Below, one piece after another: positions 17,304 through 26,688 of a DNA stretch of 55,728 nt (positions are counted from its first letter, which is position 1; each line of letters starts with the position of its first letter). The DNA is taken from assembly GCA_910584815.1 (NCBI GenBank), contig CAJUBT010000007.1:1-55728 (forward strand), in the 5' to 3' direction. A program made the position numbers and the translations under genes. The notes under the pieces were generated by a model that ran no database searches, had not been told where the DNA came from, and saw only the letters and a program-made list of their open reading frames with translations. Source of the stretch: an uncultured Christensenella sp. Lineage in GTDB: Bacteria > Bacillota > Clostridia > Christensenellales > UBA1242.

Positions 17304-17517
17304 TTACTTTAAAATTTATAAAATAATATCGTTTGTACTTTTAGTAATAGACATTTTATTAGGGGTATATTTAATTATTTCAACTGCATTAGCACTTAGA
17401 AGATATATTGTTATGCCTAGTTTTAATTTAGCAATTTTTTTAACTTTAATAAGTGTTAATTTAGTTTATTTAATTTTTACTTTGAGTGTTTTTTTAATTA
17501 ATAAAAAGAAAAGTTAA
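17296..17517 (+). CDS. Small two-span membrane protein
   Basis: 73 residues with two hydrophobic segments (about 9-32 and 44-68) and a basic end. It starts at GTG with GGAGG about 10 bases upstream, and overlaps the preceding gene by 8 bases, so it is translated from the same operon. No family recognised. Confidence 0.65.
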   Translation: MNSYFKIYKIISFVLLVIDILLGVYLIISTALALRRYIVMPSFNLAIFLTLISVNLVYLIFTLSVFLINKKKS

Positions 17518-17603
17518 AATTTAAAAAATAACATTAATTATGTTTAATTATAAAATTTATTAATTTAAAATATAATTAAAGTTAAAATAAAACCATAAAC
17601 ATA

Positions 17604-17633
17604 TTGACAAAAATGTACCTAGATGAGTATACT
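17604..17633 (+). promoter_or_regulatory. Sigma-A promoter upstream of the 199-residue membrane protein
   Basis: TTGACA (17604-17609), 18-base spacer, TATACT (17628-17633). The expected start near 17640 leaves a leader of about 95 bases. Confidence 0.7.
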
Positions 17634-17733
17634 AAATTTAGTTTTAGATGTTTGTTTCTAAAAATATATTAACAAAATTAATGTTTAATATTAGGTTTAA
17701 TTATAATTAAAATATTTTTTAGGAGATATGTAA

Positions 17734-18333
17734 GTGACAAAAGAAATTAAAAATAAAGCATTAAAAAAATTTTTAATAATTTGCAAAAGTTATTTGCTAA
17801 GTATATTCACAGGCTTATTCCTAGCATTTATGATATTGCTAATTGTTATTTCTTGCCAAACAAATGGTAGAGTTTATGTTTTTGAAACAAATATTTTAAC
17901 AGAAAACTTTAAAATAGAAATGGAATTAAGAAAAGAAAATAATGCACTAATATTGTGTGGCTACTTGAATGGGGAACTATCAATGTACGAAAGTGGCAGT
18001 TATAAAATAACTGATGGAGAACTTTATTCCATTATTGCCACAAATGGAGGAAATGTTATTGATAAGCAAGGAAGGATTAACGCTTATGAAATTACTCCAA
18101 CCGACTCAATGTTTGAAGGATCTGGGCTCCCTGAAGACCAAATAGAAAAATTAAAAACATTAAAATTTGTTTGTAAAACAAATGTAACATTGCGCACAAT
18201 TTCAATTGTTTTTATGAGCATATATGGTGCAGGTGCAATAGCAGGGCTTGTTATTTTAATCCTTGATAAATGTAATGTTATTAATTTAAAAACTGAAACT
18301 AAAAAAGATAGTACTTCAAAAGTTGCAGCATAA
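17734..18333 (+). CDS. Two-span membrane protein of unknown function
   Basis: 199 residues: an N-terminal span at about 20-42, an extracellular-looking domain of about 100 residues, a C-terminal span at about 152-176 and a charged tail. The middle has paired strand-like segments (ALILCGYLNGELSMYESGS, YKITDGELYSI). It starts at GTG with AGGAGAT upstream and has its own promoter and terminator, so it is a separate unit from the helicase operon. No family recognised. Confidence 0.7.
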   Translation: MTKEIKNKALKKFLIICKSYLLSIFTGLFLAFMILLIVISCQTNGRVYVFETNILTENFKIEMELRKENNALILCGYLNGELSMYESGSYKITDGELYSIIATNGGNVIDKQGRINAYEITPTDSMFEGSGLPEDQIEKLKTLKFVCKTNVTLRTISIVFMSIYGAGAIAGLVILILDKCNVINLKTETKKDSTSKVAA

Positions 18334-18465
18334 ATTAATAAAATTATAATAATAAAAAAAATTATGAATAGTTTTAAACTTATGTTATTGTATTTTAGTT
18401 ATATTTAATATTCTAGTTTTACTTTACATAAAAATTTTCAAAATCATAAAAAACTTTTAAAAATT

Positions 18466-18497
18466 AAAAAAAGTTACTTTTTTAGGTAACTTTTTTT
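18466..18497. terminator. Bidirectional Rho-independent terminator
   Basis: Seven A plus GTTAC (18466-18477) pairs with GTAAC plus seven T (18486-18497) around an 8-base loop. It ends the gene at 17734 and may also end the minus-strand desulfurase transcript. Confidence 0.8.
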
Positions 18498-18789
18498 GTA
18501 TATTATAGTTTTATAATAGCTTGTGTTAATTTCCAATTGTTTTAAGTTTTATATTTTAATTAAACTTTTTTTAGTTAAAAATTTTCTATCTTAAAATTGC
18601 AAATATCTATCTTAACTTATAAAACAAAAAATATAAATAATTATTAAAATTTTAAATTAATAAAAACTTTAACTTCTATTATTAAATATATAATTTATTA
18701 GTAATATGTTATGATACAAACTTTATATAGAAATTAAAATTTAAGACTGGTTGTTTATTAATTTAAAAAGTATATTTGTAAAATTTTAA
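18498..18789. other. AT-rich spacer between convergent genes
   Basis: No ORF with a ribosome binding site and no strong hairpin is seen. It separates the terminator above from the end of the minus-strand cysteine desulfurase gene. Confidence 0.4.
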
Positions 18790-19953
18790 TTAAACTTCTT
18801 CATTTAGTTTGCAACTATTTAATTTTTTTAAAGCTTTAATTAGCGTGTTTATTTGGCGTTTTGTGTTTTTAAAGTTAAGACTAACTCTTACAGCACCTTT
18901 TTCCACAGTTCCTAATAATTTATGGGTAAATGGTGCACAATGTAAACCTCCTCGTGTTGCAATGTTAAAGTTTTCATCTAAAAAGTCGCTAACTTCACTT
19001 GAAGTATAATTTATCATATTAAAACTAACAACTCCATAGTGTGAACTTGGAATAGTATAAATTTCAATTCCTTCAATTTCTTTTAATTTTGTTAAAAGAT
19101 AAAAAGTTAGTTTTTGTACTTTATAATTATTTTTTTCAAAATGTTTGTCAACATATTTAATCCCTTCAGCTAAGGCAGAAATAAGTGGAGTAGCAATAGT
19201 TCCACTTTCTAGCCTCTCAGGTAAATTTTCTGGTTGAATTAATTCTATAGAATTTGTTCCTGTTCCGCCATACATAAGCGGTTTCGGAATAACAGAAGAG
19301 TTTATGCATAATCCGCCAATGCCTTGTGGTGCTAAAAAACCTTTATGTCCTGCAAATGTAGCAAAGTTAATGTTATCTTTTATTAGGTCATAACGCAGGT
19401 GCCCACAAGCTTGAGCACAGTCTGCCAAAAACAATATTCTTTTATTTTTGCAAACTTTTGCAATTTCAATAATATCATTTTTATTTCCAGTTACATTAGA
19501 AATTGCAGTTATGCACACTAAATAAGTGTTAGGTTTAATAGCTTTTAAAACATCGCCAGCAGTAATGTATTTTTTATTTTCAGGTTCTATAACCGTTAAT
19601 GAAATTTCATTTCTTTTTTGCAACTCTGTTAAAGGTCTTAATACAGAATTATGTTCAAAACAAGAACATATAACATTGCCGCCTTTTTTAACTGTGCCTA
19701 AAAGAACAATGTTTAGTGCTTCAGTGCAATTTTTTGTAAAAATAACGTTTTCAGGTTCTTTTAAACCAAAATGGTTTGCAACCACCTCTCTTGATGAATA
19801 AACAATGAACGAGTTTTTTAAACTCAATTTATGCCCACTTCTTCCAGGGTTGGCACTTTGATTTAGCATTTTTTTTACTGCTTTTTTAACGCATCTGGGT
19901 TTAAAATTGCTGGTTGCAGAATTATCTAAGTATATCGTTTTTTTAAATATCAT
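18790..19953 (-). CDS. Cysteine desulfurase family aminotransferase (class V)
   Basis: PLP enzyme expected to release sulfur from cysteine as an enzyme-bound persulfide. 387 residues. Visible are YLDNSATSNFKP at the start, the PLP-binding AGHKG with Lys204, the substrate segment RLESGT, and RGGLHCAPFTHKLLG with the probable persulfide Cys339. The sequence is closer to the shorter Firmicutes SufS-like group often found with DUF3343 proteins than to IscS. It is divergently arranged with the DUF3343 gene 94 bases away, supporting a shared role in sulfur or selenium handling. No sufB, sufC or iscU is nearby. Confidence 0.9.
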   Translation of the reverse strand: MIFKKTIYLDNSATSNFKPRCVKKAVKKMLNQSANPGRSGHKLSLKNSFIVYSSREVVANHFGLKEPENVIFTKNCTEALNIVLLGTVKKGGNVICSCFEHNSVLRPLTELQKRNEISLTVIEPENKKYITAGDVLKAIKPNTYLVCITAISNVTGNKNDIIEIAKVCKNKRILFLADCAQACGHLRYDLIKDNINFATFAGHKGFLAPQGIGGLCINSSVIPKPLMYGGTGTNSIELIQPENLPERLESGTIATPLISALAEGIKYVDKHFEKNNYKVQKLTFYLLTKLKEIEGIEIYTIPSSHYGVVSFNMINYTSSEVSDFLDENFNIATRGGLHCAPFTHKLLGTVEKGAVRVSLNFKNTKRQINTLIKALKKLNSCKLNEEV

Positions 19954-20047
19954 TTTGTAAATTTTCCAAATACCAAAAAATTAAAAGTCAAAAAGCCTTT
20001 CTTAATAATATATTGTAATGAAAGCATTTTTGTGAAGGAGATTAATT

Positions 20048-20299
20048 ATGAAATATTATTTGGTGGTTTTTAGGTCTAGAAACGAAACAATTAAATTTGT
20101 AAACATTTTAAATTCTTATGGTTTTTCTGCAACAACTGTTACAACACCAAGGCAAATAACAGTGTCTTGTGGTATTTCTGCTAAAATAGATGGGAGAGCC
20201 CTTGAAATAGCAAAACAAATTATTGGCAGACGCCAGTTCTACACTTTTGGCGGAATTTATTATGTAAATAACAATCAGTATGCAATTATTCAACATTAA
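20048..20299 (+). CDS. DUF3343 putative sulfur/selenium carrier-like protein
   Basis: 83 residues. The pattern YYLVVFRSRNETIKF, then TTPRQITVSCGISAKI with Cys41, is typical of DUF3343 proteins, which are thought to carry sulfur or selenium together with cysteine desulfurases. Typical members bind with the conserved Cys; here a single Cys is present. GAAGGAG precedes the ATG. It faces away from the desulfurase gene, so the shared intergenic region may hold both promoters. The carrier role is inferred. Confidence 0.8.
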   Translation: MKYYLVVFRSRNETIKFVNILNSYGFSATTVTTPRQITVSCGISAKIDGRALEIAKQIIGRRQFYTFGGIYYVNNNQYAIIQH

Positions 20300-20546
20300 A
20301 TTTAATAATAAATCATAAACAAAAGTTTATTAAAATTAGTAACTACGTAAAAATTTTTAACTTAAATTTAAAAACAAAATTTTTTGTTTAAAATTAAATT
20401 GTAGTTTCAAATTTAATATTATTTTGTATTTTATTTGCCATAGCTTTATTTTTATTGAATTTTTTTGTTATTTGTTATATTATTTATATAATTAAATAGT
20501 TTTAAATCCTATGTTAAAAAACTTTATTATACAGGTGATAAATAAT

Positions 20547-21179
20547 ATGAATGCAAACACAAATGAAATATATAACATCCTTTCAAATAAGTTTGGGGCT
20601 GCAGGTTGTGAACTCGAGTTTAATAATAATTATGAACTTATTGTAGCTGTAATTCTATCTGCAAGATGTACAGATAAGAGAGTTAATATAATTACAAAAG
20701 ACCTTTTTAAAAAATATCCAACTGTAGAAAGTTTGGCAGAAGCAGATGTTAATGAACTAGAGAAAGCTATTTACTCTTGTGGTTTTTATAAAAATAAATC
20801 TAAAAACTTAATAGGTATGGCAAAAGATGTTGTTAATAAATTTTCTGGCGTTGTACCTAGTGAGTTTGAAGATTTAACAAGCCTTTCTGGTGTTGGTAGG
20901 AAAACTGCAAATGTTGTTATGGCAGTTGGGTTTTCTAAACAGGCAATAGCTGTAGATACCCATGTCTTTAGAGTTTCTAACAGGCTTGGCATTGTTAATG
21001 CAAACACCCCATACGATTGTGAAATGGCACTACAAAAGGCAGTAGATAAAGATAAATGGTCAACTTTTCATCATTTCTTAGTTCTATTTGGAAGATACAC
21101 TTGTAAATCACAAAACCCAAATTGTAATGGTTGCGAATTAAAAGAACATTGTAAATATACAGATAAAAAATTAAAATAA
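20547..21179 (+). CDS. nth: Endonuclease III (DNA glycosylase/AP lyase)
   Basis: Removes oxidised pyrimidines and nicks abasic sites in base excision repair. With the start at 20547 it is 210 residues, the normal size. The helix-hairpin-helix LSGVGRKTANVV holds catalytic Lys119, and AVDTHVFRVSNRLG holds Asp137. The C terminus has the C-x6-C-x2-C-x5-C cluster for 4Fe-4S. ATG 20547 is preferred over the upstream in-frame ATG 20511 because AGGTGAT lies 7 bases before it and the upstream 12 codons align with nothing expected. Confidence 0.96.
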   Translation: MNANTNEIYNILSNKFGAAGCELEFNNNYELIVAVILSARCTDKRVNIITKDLFKKYPTVESLAEADVNELEKAIYSCGFYKNKSKNLIGMAKDVVNKFSGVVPSEFEDLTSLSGVGRKTANVVMAVGFSKQAIAVDTHVFRVSNRLGIVNANTPYDCEMALQKAVDKDKWSTFHHFLVLFGRYTCKSQNPNCNGCELKEHCKYTDKKLK

Positions 21180-21533
21180 TTTTTAGTAAAATTATATTTA
21201 ATTTTATATGTTTTTAGTTATATATTTAAATTTTGAAATGCTAAAAAAGTAAAATTATAAAAAATGTTTTAATTTATATTTAAAAGTTTAATGAATTAAA
21301 CCAAACAAACACAAAATAAAACTATGAGTTTAGTAAAACTATATTAAAAATAGTTTTTTAAATTTTAAAAATATTGTATAATATTTTTCTAATTAATTTT
21401 AAAAAGTGTTTATTAATTCCTTCTATCTTTAGCAATAAATGTTAAAAGCAAAATAAACTATCTTTTTAAAATTATAATAAGTTTGAATTTTATTTTTAAA
21501 CTTTTAGGTAAAATATAACAAAGGGGAAACAAA
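21180..21533. other. AT-rich intergenic region before obgE
   Basis: No gene is seen. A weak 8-bp stem (AAAACTAT ... ATAGTTTT, near 21336-21358) with a short T-run could terminate nth. TATAAT at 21377-21382 is a possible -10 but no good -35 precedes it. Confidence 0.35.
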
Positions 21534-22799
21534 ATGTTTATAGATACAGCAAGAATATATATTAAAGCTGGTAATGGTGGAAGAGGTGCTATATCTTTTA
21601 GAAGAGAAAAAGGCATTGCTAATGGTGGCCCAGATGGTGGAAATGGTGGCAAAGGCGGGAACATTATTTTTAGAGTTAGCAAAGATTTAAACAACTTGGT
21701 TTCCTTTAAATTTTCAACTCATTTTAAAGCGGAAAATGGAGAAGCAGGTCAAAAGAATAATAGAAATGGAAAAAGTGGGAAAGATTTAATTATTTCAGTC
21801 CCTCAAGGAACAATTGTAAGAGATTTTGAAACAAAAAAAATTATTGCTGACTTATTTTATTTAGATAAAGATTATGTCTTATTAACAGGTGGGGAAGGCG
21901 GCAAGGGTAATGCCTTTTTTAAAAGTCCAACAAGACAAGCCCCTCATTTTTCTCAAACAGGGGAAGAAACTAAAGAGTTCTCTGTAATTCTTGAGCTTAA
22001 AACACTTGCAGATGTTGGCTTAATTGGTTACCCAAATGTTGGCAAAAGCACATTGCTATCGGTTGTTTCAAATGCAAAACCTAAAATTGCGAACTATCAT
22101 TTTACAACCCTAACTCCAAACCTAGGTGTTGTTAAATATTATGAACATAGTTTTGTTGTAGCCGACATTCCAGGGCTTATAGATGGCGCAAGTGAAGGGC
22201 AAGGTTTAGGTCACGAATTTTTAAAACATATAGAAAGAACAAGGCTATTAGTTCACGTTATCGACATTTCCTCTGCAGATGGTAGGGAACCTTATAAAGA
22301 CTTTTTAGCAATTAATAAGGAACTTTCAAAATTTAACAAAACCCTTGGGGCGTTAAATCAAATTGTAGTTTTAAATAAAATAGACCAAATTAGAGATTAT
22401 TTTGTTGTTGAAGAATTTAAGCACAGGCTTAATGGAAAATATAAAGTTGTTTGTATTTCTGCACTTTGCAGAGAACATATTGAGGAACTAATTCAAACAA
22501 TTTGGCAAGAGTTAGAGAAATTACCACCTCAAGTGCCAGTTGATGTAGAAGAATTCGGCTTTGGTAAAAAAGACAAAACAGGAATTGTAGTAACTAAGTT
22601 AGATAAAACCACCTATGAAATTAGTGGAGGATTTATAGAAAACATTGCTCGTGGTATTGTTGTGAACGACTATGAATCTCTTTCTTATTTCTGGAAACGC
22701 CTTAAAAACGATGGCGTTGTAGATTTGCTTAGAGAAAATGGTGTTAAGGATGGAGACACAGTAAGAATTGGTAAAGTGGATTTTGAATTTGTAGAATAA
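21534..22799 (+). CDS. obgE: Obg GTPase, ribosome assembly factor
   Basis: 421 residues with three domains in order: the glycine-rich Obg fold (about 1-157), the G domain with G1 GYPNVGKST (165-173), G3 DIPGLIDGA and G4 NKID, and the C-terminal OCT domain (about 345-421). Obg binds the 50S subunit late in assembly and links growth to GTP and ppGpp. The ribosome binding site is AAAGGGG. It is followed 34 bases later by yhbY, the usual Firmicutes neighbour. Confidence 0.98.
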   Translation: MFIDTARIYIKAGNGGRGAISFRREKGIANGGPDGGNGGKGGNIIFRVSKDLNNLVSFKFSTHFKAENGEAGQKNNRNGKSGKDLIISVPQGTIVRDFETKKIIADLFYLDKDYVLLTGGEGGKGNAFFKSPTRQAPHFSQTGEETKEFSVILELKTLADVGLIGYPNVGKSTLLSVVSNAKPKIANYHFTTLTPNLGVVKYYEHSFVVADIPGLIDGASEGQGLGHEFLKHIERTRLLVHVIDISSADGREPYKDFLAINKELSKFNKTLGALNQIVVLNKIDQIRDYFVVEEFKHRLNGKYKVVCISALCREHIEELIQTIWQELEKLPPQVPVDVEEFGFGKKDKTGIVVTKLDKTTYEISGGFIENIARGIVVNDYESLSYFWKRLKNDGVVDLLRENGVKDGDTVRIGKVDFEFVE

Positions 22800-22833
22800 A
22801 TCACTAGCAAAATTTTAAAAAGGAAAAATTAAA

Positions 22834-23133
22834 ATGATAACATCTAAAGAAAGGGCAGAACTTAAAAAAATAATTTCAACAGAAACGGCAGCTTATCAGG
22901 TTGGGAAGGATGGCCTAACAGATGCCAATATTCAAGGCATAAAAGATTGCCTAATTGCAAGAGAACTTATAAAAATAAACATTCTTCAAAATTGCGATGA
23001 AGACATAAAAGTAATTGCAAATAAATTGGCAGAGGAACTTAATTGTGAAGTTGTTGCAACAATTGGCAGGAAAGTTATACTTTATAAATTTAACCCTAAA
23101 AAGAACAGCCATATTTTAAATGTTAAATTATAA
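22834..23133 (+). CDS. yhbY: YhbY/CRM-domain RNA-binding protein
   Basis: 99 residues making one CRM domain: GKDGLTDANIQGIKDCLIAR followed by RELIKINIL and the end strand GRKVILYKF. The family binds pre-50S particles. It lies 34 bases after obgE with AAAAGGA upstream. In relatives nadD, yqeK and rsfS come next; here nadD and yqeK are absent and a minus-strand membrane gene is inserted before rsfS. Confidence 0.92.
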   Translation: MITSKERAELKKIISTETAAYQVGKDGLTDANIQGIKDCLIARELIKINILQNCDEDIKVIANKLAEELNCEVVATIGRKVILYKFNPKKNSHILNVKL

Positions 23134-23311
23134 ATATAAACGTAATTTAATTTATAAAAAGTTTTTTATATATTTTTATTGTTTTAGGTTAAATTTAGTT
23201 AATAAATTATTAATTTAATTTGTTAGCAGAAATTTTTTTGCTTAAGTTCTTTCATTAAAACTTTTAAACAATAAAACTTTTAAACAATAATTTTGAAATT
23301 ATAATTTAATG

Positions 23312-24130
23312 TTAAAGTAAACTTCCATTGTTATTGGTGGAAGTTTCTTTTTTCATTAAACAAACAAGTGCAAAGAAAAATAAAAGCGAACTCATAAAAA
23401 CATAGTAGAAATTATGCCTTACTATAAAACTTGCAAAAAAAATTAATGTGCCACTTAAAAAATAACTTTTGGCACGCTTTTTGTTAAAACTTATGGCAAG
23501 TAATTCTTTTAATTTAAATTTATTGTTTTTACTATATTCAAACATAATTTCTGGATAATGGTTATTAGGATAAAGCAAATTAAAATAAATTTCGTTTTTT
23601 TGATAAACTTTTACTTCCTTTACCTTTAATTGTTCTAAAAAGTTTTTAGTTTTTGGGTTACAGGTTACACACAAAAAAACAACTTTTAAAACTTCTTTCT
23701 TAATTTTTTTTATATTTTTTAAGCAGAATTCTAAATTTAATTCTTGTGTTTCAAAATAGGGAATAACACAGGTTGTGTCTGGTAAATAAATAATGTTGTC
23801 CTTTTTATTTAATGTAGGGGATTTATTTTTTAACACTTCCATAAAAAATTCTCCTGTTTCTTGCTTAGTGCTTGCAAGTAGAGATAGCATATATTGTTCA
23901 ATATCTGCCTCTAAATTTTTGCTAATTGTTTGTTTTGTTTTCTTTTTTGTTTTTAAAAAAGTTCGCAATAAATTAAAAACAACAAGTAGAATTGCACTTA
24001 TTAAAATTGAAACCAAAATATTCTTGTTAAAAAATTTAACCCAAACAAAAAATATTAAAAAAGAAAGCATATTTATAAAAACTAAATCTATAACATCTGC
24101 TAATTTAAAATTTTTAATAAAATTTTTCAT
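23312..24130 (-). CDS. Membrane protein of unknown function with central soluble domain
   Basis: 272 residues. Two spans lie at about 15-60, a basic linker follows (LKTKKKTKQTISKN), a soluble domain spans about 75-220, and two more spans at about 225-262. The soluble part has alternating strand and helix segments (NIIYLPDTTCVIPYF, EVLKVVFLCVTCNPKTKNFL, KEVKVYQKNEIYFNLL) that recall a nuclease-like or Rossmann-like fold, but no catalytic set can be assigned. It is on the opposite strand between yhbY and rsfS, where nadD-yqeK would normally be. Confidence 0.65.
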   Translation of the reverse strand: MKNFIKNFKLADVIDLVFINMLSFLIFFVWVKFFNKNILVSILISAILLVVFNLLRTFLKTKKKTKQTISKNLEADIEQYMLSLLASTKQETGEFFMEVLKNKSPTLNKKDNIIYLPDTTCVIPYFETQELNLEFCLKNIKKIKKEVLKVVFLCVTCNPKTKNFLEQLKVKEVKVYQKNEIYFNLLYPNNHYPEIMFEYSKNNKFKLKELLAISFNKKRAKSYFLSGTLIFFASFIVRHNFYYVFMSSLLFFFALVCLMKKETSTNNNGSLL

Positions 24131-24192
24131 ACCATAATTATTTACGCTAAAACTAATTTTATTAAATTATTTTCTACAAAAACTTTTTTTAA

Positions 24193-24221
24193 TTGCTAGA
24201 ATTTTTAACTTATGTTAAAAT
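24193..24221 (+). promoter_or_regulatory. Promoter of rsfS
   Basis: TTGCTA (24193-24198), 17-base spacer, and TAAAAT (24216-24221) with extended TG one base before it. The same TGTTAAAAT string appears in front of ogg. Confidence 0.7.
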
Positions 24222-24244
24222 GTTTGAAAGGAGCCTTGAAAACT

Positions 24245-24739
24245 ATGGAAGTTTTTCAAAATTTGCTTAAAATTTGTGAGTTATTAGAAGATAAGAAAGC
24301 AGAAGATATTTTAATTATAGATGCTAGAAAAATGAATAATGTTGCAGATTTTTATATTATAGCAACATCAACAAGTAACACTCACACAAAGGGAGTTGCA
24401 GATTTTTTAGAAACGGAAGTTCTTAAACTAAAAGGTTTTAATTATGTAAATCGTGAAGGCTTCAATTTAAGCGATTGGGTGGTATTAGACTTTAACAATG
24501 TTTTTGTTCATATTTTAACAAAACAAAAAAGAGAGTACTATAGTTTAGAAAAATTGCTAAACGAGGGCAATAATATAAAATCTTACGATAGAATTAAAAA
24601 GGAAACCGTAAAGCAAGAAAATAAACAGACAATAAAAACAACAAGAGATAATAGAAGAATTAATAAAATTGGCAAGTTAAATAAAAAACGCACAGAAAAA
24701 GCAAGTTTATCTGTTAATAGTAAAAATTTAAAAAATTGA
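24245..24739 (+). CDS. rsfS: Ribosomal silencing factor RsfS
   Basis: Binds ribosomal protein L14 and blocks subunit joining when nutrients are short. The RsfS core fills residues 1-115: EDILIIDARKMNNVADFYIIATSTS, SDWVVLDFNNVFVHIL and the REYYSLEKL end. A Lys/Asn-rich tail of about 50 residues follows, beyond the usual length. ATG 24245 is chosen because it begins the family alignment and follows GAAAGGAG; the in-frame ATG 24212 lies before the ribosome binding site and overlaps the promoter -10. Confidence 0.94.
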   Translation: MEVFQNLLKICELLEDKKAEDILIIDARKMNNVADFYIIATSTSNTHTKGVADFLETEVLKLKGFNYVNREGFNLSDWVVLDFNNVFVHILTKQKREYYSLEKLLNEGNNIKSYDRIKKETVKQENKQTIKTTRDNRRINKIGKLNKKRTEKASLSVNSKNLKN

Positions 24740-24855
24740 AAATAAATAATTTTTTATAATTCTTTAAAAGACTTTTTTAAAATCAATTTTATTATTATGG
24801 TTTTTATTTTGTTAATTAAAACAGAAATTTATTTAATTTTAAAAGGAAAAATTTT

Positions 24856-26391
24856 ATGAATTTGGTGGAGTACCTGCAAAGTTTAGCATCTATAACACTT
24901 TCTACAATAGCAACTATTTTTGAATTTTTTGGCACATTGCCATTTTTCGTTTTGTTATTTGCTATTTTTTATTTAGTTTATAATAAAAAATTTGCTTATA
25001 ATTACTTTTTAACTTATGCTACTGGTTTCGTTATAGGCTCTCTATTCCTAAAAAATGTTATAGGTAGAGCAAGGCCATATTCTATAAATAGCAATTTAAA
25101 AGCAGAAACTTTTGCGTATTCAGGCTCTCTTCCAAGTGCAAAAAGTGTGCTTAGTGCAACAAATTCAAGTTTTGTTTATGCAAGCCTTCACAAAAAAACT
25201 AATAATATAGGTAAAGTATTTTTAATTATTGGGCTAGTTTTTTTAAGTGCTTTAGTTGGTTTTAGCCAAATTTATTTTGCAAATAATTATTTATTAGATG
25301 TTTTAATAGGGTTAATTTTAGGCTTTGGGCTTTCTGTTTTGGTTTTAACATTGTTAAACAAAGTAAACATTAGCAAAAAATATATGCTAATAATTGCTTT
25401 TCCTATGTTAATAATTCTATTATTTGTTTATGTTTTGCAGTGGTTTACTAATAATTTTTCAAATGCTGCAGTACTAGAATTTATTGGAATTTCAACTTCA
25501 ATTATATTAGGCGTTTTTTTAGAAGAAAAATTTATAAAGTTTAACGAAACTAAAAATAATTTATTTTTTTCATCCTTTAAAATTTTAACAACCATAATTG
25601 TTTTAATGGTTTATTTCTTCTTATGCAGCATTTTACCAGGTATTTTAATATTCAGTTTTTTGAAATATTTTGTTATTGGTTTAATTGTTACAATTATCTT
25701 GCCACTTTGCTTTAAAAAGGCAGAAAAATATTTTTATGTTTTTTCAAACTCAGTTTTAGAAGAAAACATTGTAATGTCATCTATTTCTCTTGGGGTTAAA
25801 AGCACTAAAAGGTTGGCAAAAAAAGTTTATGCTAATTTAAAGGTAGGGGATACTGTTCTTCTTAGCGGAGACCTTGGTGCAGGTAAAAGTGAATTAGTTA
25901 GAGGAATTTTAACTTACGCTGGTGTTAAAAAAGAAATAACCAGCCCAACTTTTACTTTAGTAAACGAATATGTTACTTCTAAAAATCATTTTTATCATTT
26001 TGATATGTATAGAATTGAAGATGAGCAAGAGGTTATTAATATAGATTTTACTGAACTTATAGATGATTGTAACGCAATTAAGTTTATTGAATGGCCAGAA
26101 AAGGTGGAAAGATTTTTGCCTAGTAATTATAAAAAAATTACTATTATAAAACTTGGCAAAAAAACACGAAACATAATTTTAGAAGATTATACAAATAGTC
26201 AAGATATAAATAAAACTTTAAATAGCAAAACACAAAAAATTATTATGGGTGAAAATAAAACAAATAATACTATAACAAATAAAACTTCTAATCCGCAAAC
26301 AACCATTAACCCAAGTTCATCTAATAATGCTGTGCAAACTAATAAGGAAACACATAATACTATGCAAACTACCCCAAAAAAATTAAAATAA
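24856..26391 (+). CDS. tsaE: Fusion: inactive PAP2-like membrane domain plus TsaE ATPase
   Basis: 511 residues. Residues 1-290 form a PAP2-type membrane domain of about eight spans. Its first phosphatase motif is kept (KNVIGRARP, Lys66 to Pro74), but PSGH reads PSAK (93-96) and the third motif reads S137-Q138-x5-N144-x3-D148, so both catalytic histidines and an arginine are gone. Residues 300-450 are TsaE: Walker A GDLGAGKS (338-345), SPTFTLVNEY, HFDMYRIED and FIEWPE. TsaE is the ATPase of the TsaBDE complex that makes t6A37 in tRNA. An Asn/Thr-rich tail follows. tsaB and rimI are next downstream. ATG 25774 could allow separate TsaE translation but has only a weak site. Confidence 0.88.
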   Translation: MNLVEYLQSLASITLSTIATIFEFFGTLPFFVLLFAIFYLVYNKKFAYNYFLTYATGFVIGSLFLKNVIGRARPYSINSNLKAETFAYSGSLPSAKSVLSATNSSFVYASLHKKTNNIGKVFLIIGLVFLSALVGFSQIYFANNYLLDVLIGLILGFGLSVLVLTLLNKVNISKKYMLIIAFPMLIILLFVYVLQWFTNNFSNAAVLEFIGISTSIILGVFLEEKFIKFNETKNNLFFSSFKILTTIIVLMVYFFLCSILPGILIFSFLKYFVIGLIVTIILPLCFKKAEKYFYVFSNSVLEENIVMSSISLGVKSTKRLAKKVYANLKVGDTVLLSGDLGAGKSELVRGILTYAGVKKEITSPTFTLVNEYVTSKNHFYHFDMYRIEDEQEVINIDFTELIDDCNAIKFIEWPEKVERFLPSNYKKITIIKLGKKTRNIILEDYTNSQDINKTLNSKTQKIIMGENKTNNTITNKTSNPQTTINPSSSNNAVQTNKETHNTMQTTPKKLK

Positions 26392-26688
26392 AATAAATTT
26401 TTAAATTAAATGTTTGGCACAAAATTTATGTTGTTTTTAGGGTAAAATGTGGCATAAAAACGCATTTTTCAACAAATAAAAATTTATTTATGCTTTATAT
26501 TTATGTAAATTAATAAAAAATTTTTTAGTTCTTTTTAGTTAGTTTAGTATTGTTTGTATTATTAAATAAATTATACATTTAAGAATTAAACAATTTTAAT
26601 AATTATATTAAACTAAATTTTTTAAACAAAAAACTAGTTTTTTATTAGAAATCTTTAAATAATAAATTAAAAAGGAGAGGTGTTTAAA

